From: Amorphophallus konjac
Taxonomy: Eukaryota > Streptophyta > Magnoliopsida > Alismatales > Araceae
Reading direction: 5' to 3'
DNA length: 64,000 nucleotides
Assembly (NCBI GenBank): GCA_022559845.1
Contig: JAHNEJ010001066.1
Location: 24,192 to 88,191, forward strand
Shown here: one piece after another, positions 47,918-60,300 of the stretch
Numbering within the stretch: position 1 is the stretch's first letter
How the letters are laid out: every line of letters starts with the position of its first letter
Translations under genes and position numbers: made by a program
The notes under the pieces: generated by a model
Seen by the model: the letters and a program-made list of their open reading frames with translations, nothing else
What the model was told of the DNA's origin: nothing
Database searches by the model: none

Positions 47918-50370
47918 TGTAGTGCCCCAGAATTGATATAAATAATTTTTGATTTTTAAAATAATTTTTTGGAATTTATAAGGGCTAAATGGATTTATAA
48001 AAGGATTATTGAGTTTATTAGTCATTATAAGGCCCAATTGTGTTAATCAATTAACCTAATCCACTTAAACAAATCAAAAAAGATTTAAAGACTAGGCCCA
48101 TTTAATTTGGCCCATATTCTAGAAGGTTATTAAGCCTATTCACGGATTTCAAAGGATAAACACCACTTAATAGGATAATTAGATGGATAATGAATAAAAG
48201 TGTTTTATTAAAATTTAAATTCTGAATGCGTTGAATGTAACGGTCCATCGGGAGACTGCCACAGCCTTGTAACGCATATACCCTAGACCGTTACACTCTG
48301 TGAATTCCGTAAGTTGAAGAACTTGTAAAAAGATGGGAACTTGGTGATCCTATCTACAAGAGACCTAATTGAAACGATGTATAAAGTCACTAGGGACTCT
48401 TAGAGATCAGGTTTTGACAGAATAAGGACTCTAAAATCGATCTAATCCTCAAACCCTAGCCAAAACCCTATAAATAGGACATAGTTCTGAACTGTGCGAC
48501 CCTTACTTTTGCTCACGTGGAACAAGGTAAGGAGTCATAATCGCGGGTAAGTTATTTAGAAGAATTTGTTTACAATACTTTAGACTAACTCCTCTCCAAA
48601 TTTCACGTCTTTAGGTCAAGAGTTCATGGAGTTAGAGCCCAAGGATGTTGCTAAAAAGTCACAGGAAGAGGAGAGCTAGGGCACGTTTTTCAAACCCTAA
48701 ATTGGAAGTTTAAAGCCAAGTTAAGAGGTAGGTTATCTCATGAATGGCAAAAATAACTTGATAGGACTATAAGCCCTCTGGTTTGATTGAATTTCATGCA
48801 TAGTAGAGCATTAATTTCATGTTTTACTAAGTTCTATACATTACATGCATCTCTTAGCCTAATTGGAAAATTAAAAAGATGTATCTTGTCTATCTCACGG
48901 GTACCGACGCATATAGATAGCCTATACTTCGTGATCATGCCTAGAATAGACATGGTATTTGATTTACAGACATGATGTGAGTTGATACCTTAGGTTTTAT
49001 ATTGCTTTCTGTTAGCAGACCCTCTTACGCATCAGCGTAGGACCGTCACACTCATGTAACGGCCATACGATGGACCGTCACAGTCCCTGATTGCCTATTG
49101 ATTTCTCTGTTGACTCTGACGCATCTATGCAGGGGCGTTACGTTACTGTAACGGCTGTTTGATAGACCGTCACACTACTGTGACGCACCACTTATAGACC
49201 GTCAGAAGCCCTATGTTCTGTCAACCCTAGACAGAATAAGATTCGTCAATCTTACTTATTATTAAGCCTAGTTGATTAGAGTTTTCACCTGATTATGTGA
49301 ATTTAAGGTTATTTTAATTATTCATAATAGGGGTTGCATGATTTCAGGAACTTAATGGTATTTTAAGTTATGTTAGTTTCATAAGCCAAAAATTCTATAG
49401 TCTTGTATTCTAAATCATGATTCTTTTAACTATTGTATTGTCAGAGTTTTCATCATGATTTTCACGTTGATACTTGTATCTCTCTATCAATAGAGTCATT
49501 TCTATAAGTACATGGCACATACTCCGGTATGTTGACCATTAGTTCACACTTTGCACTATAGGAACACAATCTTGGACTTGAGGACCTCTCTATTGGATAT
49601 TCCTTCCAATGGACAAGGAAATCTTGTTTCAAGGCCTCCGTAATTCTCCGCGAGCCTGGGATTCCCACTAGGACGCCGAGTTGGTTGTACCATTAAAACC
49701 CATTAACTAGAATACACTATCGTTATTTTCTGATTCTAGTAATGTAACGGCCTTGTATTGGACCGTCAGGCTCATGTAACGGCCCATTATACGACCGTCA
49801 CATTCATCTGAGGTTGAATTCTTGATTCTGAATTTAGACAAATGTAACGGTTCTATACTAGACCGTCATATAATGTAACGGCCCAGTGAATGACCGTCAC
49901 ATGACTTGAATATCTCAACCCAAGGTTTGACCAAGGGTTGACATTTCAATGTTTCTAGTAAACCTTGATGATCTAGAGCCTATCATATTGCTTAATAGAC
50001 TTAATATAATGAATGAAAGTTAAGAGAATATACTGTTATGCTGCCGATTTATTTCCATAAGCATAGCGTAGTCTAAGTCATTCTTGATCTCATATATTCA
50101 AATTGAAGCGTTCATTCATTGATTTTCATTATTTGGAATTGTTATATTCTTGGCCATACTTTACTGTTACATGCATGGAAGTAGCTTAATTTATACCTGA
50201 AGATGCAATCGAGCATTGATTGTGTTCAAGGGCTCTATACTAGTCCCCTCGGCTGATTGCCGGAAACATACTATTTTATAAATCATGGGGTATGATGCTA
50301 CTGCCGTCGCATTGCGCTGGGAGTACTATTTCTATAAATAAGTGAAGATCCACGACACGACATGACATTC
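47918..50370 (+). repeat. TekE3 3' LTR, truncated and mosaic
   Basis: 2453 of about 3210 bp. The first 800 bp or so are clearly diverged from the TekE2 LTRs; from about 48730-48790 onward it is nearly identical. It stops after CATGACATTC at 50370, where TatD protease sequence starts without any LTR terminus. TATA box at 48469-48476. Confidence 0.85.
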
Positions 50371-53300
50371 TGCCGACAAGTGGTGTGATTGATGCCATCA
50401 TGGCCCTCACATGTGAACCATCCATCTCATTCTCAGATAAGGACCTCGCTCCACCTGAAAGCAGATCACTCCCGCAGTGCCTTACTGTCACTCTCAATGG
50501 TGTCAAGGTTGACTCCACCCTCATCGATACGGGAGCTTCGATCAATGTGTGTCCCATGAAGACCATTCAAAAGATTGGCCTCCAAGAAGAGAATTTGGAA
50601 GAAGTGTGCACCAAAATCATAACCTATGACAATTCAAAGCGGTGTGCAAAAGGAACAGTGACCCTAAAGCTTGGCTTAGGTCCAGTGGTCATGTCAGCGG
50701 ACTTCTTCATCCTCGATGTCGACCCTGCATATAAGGCCATCCTAGGACGGCCATGGATCGAGCAAACTCTAGGGATCCCATCAATAGCCCACCAATGCTT
50801 CAAATTTCCTTACAATGGTAGGGTGATCAAAATAAACAGTATTCCCCTGGTGGAAACTCTCAACGCTATCACTTCTGAATAGATCCCCTTCATCACAATC
50901 CCGGATAATGGCAAGAAACCAGTTCTCTTCATAGGAGGCACCGTAGGGCCTTCCGCCTTAAATCCCCCTAGTTCCCTTTCTCTTCCCCGGCCAATCACAC
51001 ATTCCAACATCCCATTCAGCAGAGGATGGGAGATTATGGCTAGGATGGGCTTTACTATGGGTAGGGGATTAGGTCAACATGAACAAGGCCCCACACATAG
51101 GGCGAAACTCAAGGTCTCTATGGGACGCACAGGTTTAGGCTATTCCGCAGAGGAGGCATCCAAGACCACTCGCGTTAAGGGGCTGATATATGATCGCTTT
51201 GTCATAGGACCGACACAACCAGGAACTCAGCCAGGGCTGAGAGAAAGTTCTGAAGTTCCCCAAGAAAAGGAAATCCCTCCCGATCCCTTGCTTGAGGAAG
51301 ATTTTGGGCTCCTTTCCATGTTCCACCTTGATAAACCTCCTGATAACGCCTAATCTACAGGTTCCTTCCTTGCTCTAGACAGGCATGCTCCTGTCGTCTT
51401 CATTCCCGTCCAACTTCATCCACCATCTCTCCCTCTTCTCACTTATCTGGTTGTGTGTTGTCTGCACATTCACCTATGACCACAAATAAAAAATGCCAAT
51501 TCCCAAACGTGGGCCTGCGAGCTCACTATCAAAGAAACGGCCTCCCTGGAGCGGGGATCCCTCGGCAATGGGCCGACGCTTTCTGCCTTGAATTCTATTC
51601 CACAAACTCCCCTTGTACATAGTAGCATAGAGTCTGGATCGAGTAAGGGTCTGTACATAGCACCTTTTACTTTCAAGCAGTCTAGGGTCAGTCAAGTTCC
51701 CACGCGTTACCTCAGCTAGTTGGCTGGTAAGTGCGCACAACTTTATCAGGTCTTTGAGTTCACATCCACTCCCATTCCTCTAGGGGCAGTTGAATTAGGA
51801 GGGTCGTCAGTAGATGATGGCCTTGGGGTATATGTGTTAGAAGAAGATGATGATGCTGAGGAGAAAGAAGAGCCATTAGAGGATGGCAGTGATCCCATAG
51901 CTTCCTTCGTCGACGGAACCAAGAGATTGGATGAACCCAGTGTTTCCATCGATGAGTCCACCAAGGAAATCAATCTCGGCACAAAGGATGACCCCAAGAT
52001 CATATTGATAAGTGCCAATTTGAATAGTGAAGAGGAGGCTTCTCTTGTGGCTCTTCTTAGGGAATTTCCTGATGCTTTTGCTTGGTCCTACGAGGAGATG
52101 CCGGGTTTAGATCCATCATTGGTAGAGCATCGCTTGGCTCTGAAGCCTGATGCTCGAGCTGTCAAACAGAAGTTAAGGCGGCTTCACCCGAGGCTCGCAC
52201 TCAAGGTTAAAGAGAAAATTGACAACCTCCTTAAGGCCAAGTTCATCAGGGTAGTCTTGTATCCACAATGGGTAGCTAATATCATCCCTGTTATGAAGAA
52301 GGACGGTAAGGTCCGTGTCTACATAGATTTCCGTGACCTCAATCATGCTTGCCCAAAGGACAATTTCTCCCTCCCACACATAGATGTCCTAGTAGACAAT
52401 ACCGCCAGTTATGAGATGCTAACTTTCATGGACGGTTTCTCAGGGTACAACCAGATCTACCTGGTGGAGGAGGATTAGGAGATGACTTCGTTTACCACTC
52501 AATGGAGGACCTACTACTATCTCGGCATGCCCTTCGGGCTCAAGAATGCTGGGGCAACATACCAAAGGGTGATGATGGCCATCTTCCATGATATGATGCA
52601 CGTTTATATGGAAGTATATGTGGATGACATTCTGGTTAAATCCAAAACCAGGAGTGGCCATGCAGAGATCCTCCGGGCAGTTCTCCAATGGTCTCGGGAG
52701 TACCAACTCAAGATGAACCCCAAGAAATGTGTATTCGGGGTATCTTCAGGTAAGCTTTTAGGGTTCATAGTTAGTAAGAGAGGGATTAAGATCGACTCTA
52801 ACAAAGCTAAGACCATTGCCGAAATGCCTTCTCCCAAGAACATCAAAGAGGACCGTGGTCTAATCGGGCATTTGCAATTCATTAGGAGATTTATATCTCA
52901 TCACTCTCAGCGGTGCAAGCCCTTTTATGACATGTTGAAAGGAGAGGCTAAATTTGATTGGAATGATTAGTGTAAAAAGGCATTTGATGACCAGAAGAGT
53001 TATCTTCTAAACCCTCACGTTCTAGCACCCCTAGTCCGGGGTCGGCCTTTACTACTCTATGTATCTACCACGGAAGAATCTGTCGGAGCAGTGTTGGCCT
53101 AATATGACGATGCAAAGAGAGAGCGCGCAGTCTATTATCTGTCCAAACTATTAAATGAAGCTGAGAAGAAGTACACTGTCATGGAAAAGACTTGCGCGGC
53201 CATTGTCTGGGTCACCCAAAAGCTAAAACACTATTTCTTGGCACATGAGGTGAAGCTCCTAGCACGAATGGACCCAATCAAATGCTTGCTAGAAAATCCT

Positions 53301-53852
53301 ACCTTAACTGATCATCTGGTGAGATGGCAAGGTTTCCTCAACCAATTTGACATCACCTATGTCAGTCAAAAGGCAGTCAAGGGGCGCGCCATCGTCGAGC
53401 ACCTTGCCCATCATCCACTCCCCAAATTTTCCCCTACCGACGAGAGCTTCACGGATGAAAAGTTAGGAGCCATCATAGATGGTGAACCTTCATGGATCCT
53501 TTACTTCGACGGTGCACTTAATTCTAAGGGTTGTGGAGTTGGAGCCATTCTCCAGTCTCCGGAAGGTGTCCTCATCCCACGTGCGTGTCAGTTGACCTTC
53601 CCCACCATGAACAACGTGGCTGAGTACAAGGCGCTCCTTAAGGGCTTAAAGATGGCATTGGCACTCAGAATTTAGGAACTCCGGATCATCGAAGACTCCC
53701 AGCGTATACTATGGCAATCCCTCAGTAAATACAAAACTAGGGACCCGAAACTAAAGCCTTACCAAGACTTGGTTAGCAAGGTAGTCTGGCTGTTTAGGAA
53801 GATAACCCTGTTACACACCCCTAGGGCTCAGAACATTCTTGCCGACGCTTTG
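50371..53852 (+). pseudogene. TatD pol: protease, G-patch-like segment, RT, two RNase H domains
   Basis: One frame runs throughout with eight nonsense codons (50880, 51351, 51477, 51717, 52476, 52968, 53100, 53673) and no frameshift. Protease: LIDTGASINVCPM near 50520 and ILGRPWIEQ near 50740. Next comes a Gly-rich G-patch-like stretch at 51036-51150 (ARMGFTMGRGLGQHEQG). RT: YIDFRDLN and YVDD at 52617-52628. RNase H follows at about 53030-53400. A second, archaeal-type RNase H opens near 53490 (WILYFDGALNSKG); having both is the mark of the Tat/Ogre lineage. The frame ends in ILADAL at the TekE4 LTR, so integrase is missing. The 5' side is cut by the TekE3 LTR. Confidence 0.85.
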
Positions 53853-56800
53853 TGTCACGCCCCGAACAAGGCGGAAGTATCGGGACGTACAGTTAGGGAC
53901 ACGCTAGCAAGAGAGGGAACTAAATCAAAAATGATACACAAGTGCTACAAGATGGAATACTAAATGATCATTAACAAACCACAACTGATACAATAACCTC
54001 AAGTTTAACTTAATACAACTGGAAATAATCAACCACTAAAACTCAATAACAAGACTGAGACTTAATACTCTCCAAAACACAACTAGAAGAAAGATAACAC
54101 ACTACTAACACACTAGAACTGATACACTCAAGACATCACTCCTGCCCTTCCCCATCGGTAAGCGCGTCACCTGAAAAGCCTGGAAAGGGGGAAAACACAA
54201 CTATGAGCTGACGCTCAGTAGGAAATAACAGACGGATATAAGTGATTAACAGTTTAATTACATTTTAAAATGTCATGCTACAAATGATAAAACAATAAAA
54301 AGATAACGATAATATCACGAAACAGAATTTAAAGATCTTGCAAGGTCAAGAAATATAATGAATAGAATGGTAAGACAAGAATTTACTATAGGAGATAACG
54401 ATAAGAAGTTGGCCATATCAAGTCAATTCAAGTCATGTCAAGCACGCATGTATTTTCATTTCCACGTCCAAGTAATCAACAAGTAGAGTAACCACAAGTA
54501 GAGTATAGAACAGTAAAGAGTGGAAAGTGAAACGTAGTAACAAGTAATATAGAGAGTAGTGGAAAGAGTAGTGAGTAGTGGACAGTCCTAGATTTCACAC
54601 ATGTAATAGTACTGGTGCCAAATGCCACACCTAGTCATTCACCTCCCCGGGGGTACACGTAGTGTTCGGGCGCTCTTCCCAGGACCAGACCGAGCCCTTA
54701 TTTGTTTGCCAGGCATTGATTTCTTTGGATCAAAGATCCCACGAATCTAGACTTCCACAGTTTATGGCCAGAATTTCAAGGTTTAAGCTAAGTAGCAATA
54801 ACAACATCAAGTAGGAAAGAGATTCATTTCCAGAATTTCAAGGTAAGTATAATCATCAAGGAGATTGAAATCAAGTCACAATAAGAGTAAATCATGCTGC
54901 ATTGCTGTAGAACAGTGGCTATCAATCAAGCTAAACAACATATTAATCCTAATCACCAAGTTAAGATATCATGATTAACCATTATCATTTGTATTAGCCA
55001 AAATGCCAACAAGCTAGAACAAGTTGTCAAGGTAAGAACAAGCTCTCACAGCGGTGAAATAGAATGCATTATCAGAGGTTTAGTTACACCATTAATCATT
55101 CATTAAGTGAGTTTCTATTTAATCAATGTAAGTGTTGTAATGATGAGGGTGAACGGCATGTTCTTATGCTATGTTTGCAAGTAGGAACCAATGCAAATTT
55201 GAAATCAAGGAGGGTACATGAATAGGTCAAAAGTTCTTCAAAAATATACTTTCAGTGGGTCTAAGTTAAATGGGTTGATTCCCCACTGATTCGGATCCAT
55301 CTTCGGTTCGAAAAACGAAGAAAATCAAGTTTCTGGTGTACGGGTCGACCCTTGGGGTCGACCCCTTCAGAAATGGGGTCTGCCAGCTGGGTGGGTCGAC
55401 CCCTGGGGTCGACCCCCACAAATTATGCAGGAAGGGTCGACCCCTGGGGTCGACCCCTAAAATCCAGTGCAATGGGTCGACCCCTGGGGTCGACCCTATG
55501 CAGGGCCTGGATGGGTCGACCCCAGGGGTTGACCCTCGCGCCTGGGCCAAATGGGCCTGGATGGGTCGACCCCAGGGGTCGACCCTTGCGCCTGGGCCAA
55601 ATGGGTCGACCCCAGGGGTCGACCCTCGGGCCTGCCAGGGCACCCAGAAAACGGGTCGACCCCTGGGGTCGACCCCTGCAAGAACAGCAACGGTCTCAAA
55701 CGTATAATTCACCCAATTGAGGTCCAATTGAGTGGAAATCAAAACCACATGATCTAGGAATGTTAATAGACAATCTAGGGTCATAAAATTATAATTTTGA
55801 AACACGAATTGTTACAGAAATTGATTGAATCTCAACTTATACATGATCAATACATGAAAACCCTAGTTCCTGACCTACTTCTACAAAATCATGCAATTCT
55901 CTTAACATACTCAACAGAATTTAGGGCTTTTGGTGTCAAAAGAAAGCTAACTCGATCATGAATCCAACCATGTATAATATGCTACATGAATATCAAGTTA
56001 CATGACTCAAAATAAGCCCGTAATCAAGCTCTGACTTAAAGGAATACTATATGAATTATGTTCTAGACATGCTCCTACAAAAATAGAAATTCACGATGGC
56101 ATGCTCAATGGAATTTGGGGCTTTCTAAGTTAAATGAAAGATAATAACATGCTGAATACTTCATGTAAGTTAATTAGAATTTGGTTGTTAGATCCTACCT
56201 CAAATCGGAGAGAGAAAACTCAAAACCCTAGGATGAAGAACACTTGGACAGCACCTCATAAAAAGCTCGATTTCTCCACGGATACCTAATGAAAATTGGG
56301 GCTTTTGCCACCAATGGATAGAGCTCGATGAGAGGAACAATTTGCTATACTCATGATCAAGATTTGGTTGAGAATTCCTACCTCAATCGATGGATCAAAG
56401 AAGGATGAAGAGAAGCCAACGGCCTACTGACCCACCTCCACAAATCGAACTAGATCTCTCCAGATCCGAAATTTCAGCGAACCCCACAGCAGCCAAATGA
56501 AAGAAGACTCGTAGGGCTTCATTTTGATAGCTCATAGAGCTTCTGGAGCCTTCTGAGTTGGGAGTATTCGCTGCTGCAAGCCGCGTGTTTAGAAACGGCG
56601 CCGAAATCCTAGACTTGACCAAACTATGTCGGCAGCACGTTTTGGGGCTAAGTTTACCTCAAATTGATTGAGGGTAAATGTTCCTTAAATTGTGGCCTTT
56701 CATTTGCCCCTGATTTCAGATCATTTGGTTGAGTAATCAGGTCGAATTTCGCATTTTAATCTAAGGGTTAGGTATGAGTCAAAAGTGTGCACATTTGGGT

Positions 56801-57226
56801 TTGAATTCTAAATAGATCTTACCACGGATTTACCATGGCTTAAAGCCAGAAGGAAAAGTTGTTATCTACATCAATCTTAATCTATTTACTATTTTTACAG
56901 ATTTTTCTGAGGTAGTCGAATTTTTACTTATACTATTCCGTAATTAATTAAATGTTAAGTTCGGAAGACTAAGTTCACTAATTCGGCATAATAAATGATT
57001 TTATTAGGCTTAAATGTAGAAGACAAAGTTGCTAAACAAAATTAATTCTACAAGATGTGATTTTTGGGGATTTTTAGAAAATAGTTGAAAAATGACTTAT
57101 TCTATTAATTAATTAATTAATCTAATTAATTTGGATAATTCTCATTAATTTCGAATAACTTCAAATAAATTCTAAATAATTGCAAATAACTTCTAAATAA
57201 ATTTCTAAAGAATTTGGGATCTTACA
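53853..57226 (-). repeat. TekE4 3' LTR
   Basis: 3374 bp, TGTCACGCCCC...ATCTTACA on the plus strand, i.e. ending CGGGGCGTGACA in element sense. Contains eight GGGTCGACCCC palindromes (55342-55676) and the CCTACTGAGCG...TTTTCAG module (AG at 54171-54172 complement). The frames here are by-products of the palindrome array; no gene. Confidence 0.92.
55342..55676. repeat. Eight-copy GTCGAC palindrome array in TekE4 3' LTR
   Basis: Eight 23-24-bp near-perfect palindromes: GGGTCGACCCC, one central base, GGGGTCGACCC. Spacing is about 40-53 bp. Spacers are unrelated or partly repeated (GCGCCTGGGCCAAATGGG). The central base is T in copies 1-4 and 8, and A in copies 5-7. Confidence 0.85.
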
Positions 57227-57239
57227 CCCTCCCCTACTT
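57227..57239 (-). other. Polypurine tract of TekE4
   Basis: The minus strand reads AAGTAGGGGAGGG immediately before the 3' LTR. Confidence 0.85.
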
Positions 57240-57300
57240 AAAGGAATTTGGTCCTCCAAATTCACTGCACTACAACTGAGAGTAGAAAAAGATCGCTCAC

Positions 57301-60300
57301 CTAGAATAGATCGGGATACCGCTTTCGCATAGTCTCTTCAGATTCCCATGTAGCTTCTTCGGTCCCACGCCGACTCCACTGAATCTTGACCATCGGTATC
57401 GAACGATTCCGGAGTTGCTGTTGCTTCCGGTCCAGAATCTTGACAGGTCTTTCCTCATAGGTCAAATCTTCCTTCAGTTCAAAATCCACTTGCTGAATGA
57501 TATGAGTGGGATCGTACACATATTTCCGTAACATAGACACATGGAAAACATTATGTACGCCAGACAAATGCGGTGGTAAAGCCAGTCTGTATGCCACCTC
57601 CCCCACTCTATCTAGAATCTCGAATGGACCAATGTACCTCGGACTCAGCTTGCCATGAATGCCAAATCTTCGGATCCCTCTCGTCGGAGAGACCTTTAAG
57701 AACACATGCTCGCCCACCTGAAATTCCAATGCCCTTCTCCTGTTGTCGGCATAACTCTTCTGTCTTGACTGGGCTACTTGTAATCGGTCTCGGATAACAC
57801 GGATGTTCTGTGATGATTCCGAAACAAGATCTGGTCCAAGCCACTGTTTCACACCTACCTCGTCCCAACACAACGGGGAACGACAACTTCTACCATATAG
57901 TGCTTCAAAAGGAGCCATCTGAATACTAGACTGATAGCTGTTATTGTAGGCAAATTCAATTAATGCCAAATGCTCACTCCAATTACCACCGAAATCAATC
58001 ATGCAAGCTCGCAGCATATCTTCCACTATCTGATTGGTTCTTTCAGTCTGTCCATCTGTCTGTGGATGAAAAGCAGTACTGAAATTCAGACGAGTACCCA
58101 AAGACTCTTGCAGTCCCTTCCAGAAATGTGAAGTAAATCTGGGGTCTCGATCAGATACTATATTCACTGGAATACCATGCAATCTAACCACTTCCTTTAT
58201 ATACTAAGCAGCCAATACATCAATCGTCCACTTGGACTTAATTGGTAAGAAATGAGCCGACTTTGTCAATCGATCCACAATCACCCATATCGCATCAAAT
58301 CCACCACGAGTCCTAGGTAGACCCATAATGAAATCCATGCCAATGCTTTCCCACTTCCATTGGGGTATGTCGAGTGGTTTCAATTTCCCTGCTGGTCTGA
58401 AATGTTCGGCCTTAACTTGCTGACATACCAAGCATCTACTCACAAAATCTGCAACTTCTCTTTTCATATTCGGCCACCAAAAGGACCTTTTCAAATCTCG
58501 GTACATCTTAGTGCCTCCAGGATGAATGGTATATCTGGATCTATGAGCTTTCTCAAGAATTCTGTTCTTTATTGTAGCCTCATCTGGAACACAAGTTCTG
58601 CCTTTAAATAATAATCTACCATCATCGGCCAACATGAAGTCAGGTCTGCTGCTCAAGTTTCCCCTGATCTCTACCAACTCGGGATCATTATCTTGCAAGG
58701 ACTTGATCTCTATCAATAATTCAGGTTTAAGTTGAATCAGAGCAATCATGACCCGATCATTGTCAATATTGAGATCCAGACTAGATAACTATTCCAACAA
58801 TCTCCATTCTTGTAACATGAGACTTGACAGTCTAGCTACCGGCTTCCGGCTTAATGCATCTGTCACAACATTACCTTTGCCAGGATGATACTCAATCGAG
58901 AAGTCGAAGTCTTTCAAGTACTCCAACCATCTCCGCTGCCTCATGTTGAGTTCCTTTTGAGAAAATAAATACTTCAAACTCTTATGATCTAAAAACACTG
59001 TGAAGGTTTCTCCGTATAAGTAATGCCTCCATATCTTCAAAGCAAACACGACTGCAGCAAGTTCCAAATCATGAACAGGATAATTATCTTCGTGCTTCCT
59101 CAACTGCCTAGAGGAATAGGCAATCACCTTCCCATGCTGCATGAGTACACAGCCTAAGCCAATACCTGAAGCATCAGTATAAACAACAAATCCTCCTTCA
59201 CCAGAAGGTCAAGCCAGAACAGGTGCAGTAGTCAAACACTCCTTCAGAGTCTGAAAGCTTCGCTGACAATCATCTGACCAATCAAACTTATTCTCCTTGC
59301 GGGTTAATCTTGTCATAGGTACTGCAATCTTGGAGAAATCTTGAATAAATCTTCGGTAATAGCCTGCCAGGCCTAGGAAACTTCTAACTTCAGTTGCACT
59401 AGTAGGCTGTTCCCAATTCTTCACTGCCTCAATCTTCGAAGGATCAACAGAAATACCTTCCTTGGTGATAATATGTCCGAGAAAGGACACTTCTTGCAGC
59501 CAGAACTCACACTTACTGAACTTAGCATATAGCTGATGATCTTTCAATAGTTGCAATGCCATTCTCAGATGCTCAGCATGCTCCTCCTCATTCTTAGAAT
59601 AAATCAGGATGTCATCAATAAAGACTACGACCCATTGATCAAGATAGGGCCGAAATATGTCGTTCATCAACTGCATGAAAGCTGCTAGAGCATTCGTTAG
59701 ACCAAAAGGCATAACGACAAATTCAAAATGACCATACCTACTGCGGAAAGCTGTTTTATAAATGTCCTCTTCCTTAATCCGCAACTGGTGATATCCAGAT
59801 CAAAGATCGATCTTAGAGAAATATTGAGCTCCCGCTATCTGGTCAAATAACTCGTCAATCCTCGGCAAGGGATATTTGTTCTTGATAGTCTGCTGGTTTA
59901 TTTGCCGATAATCAATGCACAACCTCATCGAACCATCTTTCTTCCTGACGAATAACACAGGGGCTCCCCACGGAGAAGTACTAGGACGAATAAAACCCTT
60001 CTCGAGTAATTCCATCAGTTGCTACTTCAGTTCCCTCAGTTCTGCAGGAGACATACGATAAGGAGCCTTAGAAATAGGAGCTGTGCCAGGAATAAGATCA
60101 ATAGAAAAGATAACTTCCCGCTCCGGCGGAAGTCCTGGTAGTTCTTCTGGAAAGACATCAGGAAAATCTCGGACAACAGGAATGTCCTTGATCTCAATCT
60201 GCTGCTCAGGAGTTGCACAAACAAAGGCTAGAAAAGTCTCACACCCATGCCTCAAAAGCTTATCAGCTCGAAGAGCCGAGATGAGTGGTACGGAGTTATG

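Larger units (their letters stand above)
43363..50370 (+). mobile_element. TekE3: gag-only Tekay derivative, 3' LTR truncated
   Basis: LTR 43363-46570, primer site, a 346-codon gag frame, polypurine tract, and LTR 47918-50370 cut short. Protease, RT, RNase H, integrase and chromodomain are all absent; the deletion ends where the normal 3' tail starts (GTACACTCTCC near 47859). It would depend on a full-length relative such as TekE2 for reverse transcription. Confidence 0.8.
29521..53852 (+). mobile_element. TatD: Tat-lineage element split by nested Tekay insertions
   Basis: LTR-like start at 29521, gag at 31784-33760, then 16.6 kb of unrelated Tekay DNA, then protease to second RNase H at 50371-53852 on the same strand. 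The gag break and the protease restart are compatible with one original reading order, although about 25-30 codons appear lost at the junction. The right side is cut at 53852 by TekE4, so integrase and 3' LTR are not seen. Confidence 0.6.

Noticed and set aside
55266..55805. Frames on both strands with repeated GSTPGVDP or WVDPRGRP
   Set aside because: Six-frame translations of the GTCGAC palindrome array; the palindrome codes the same peptide on both strands.
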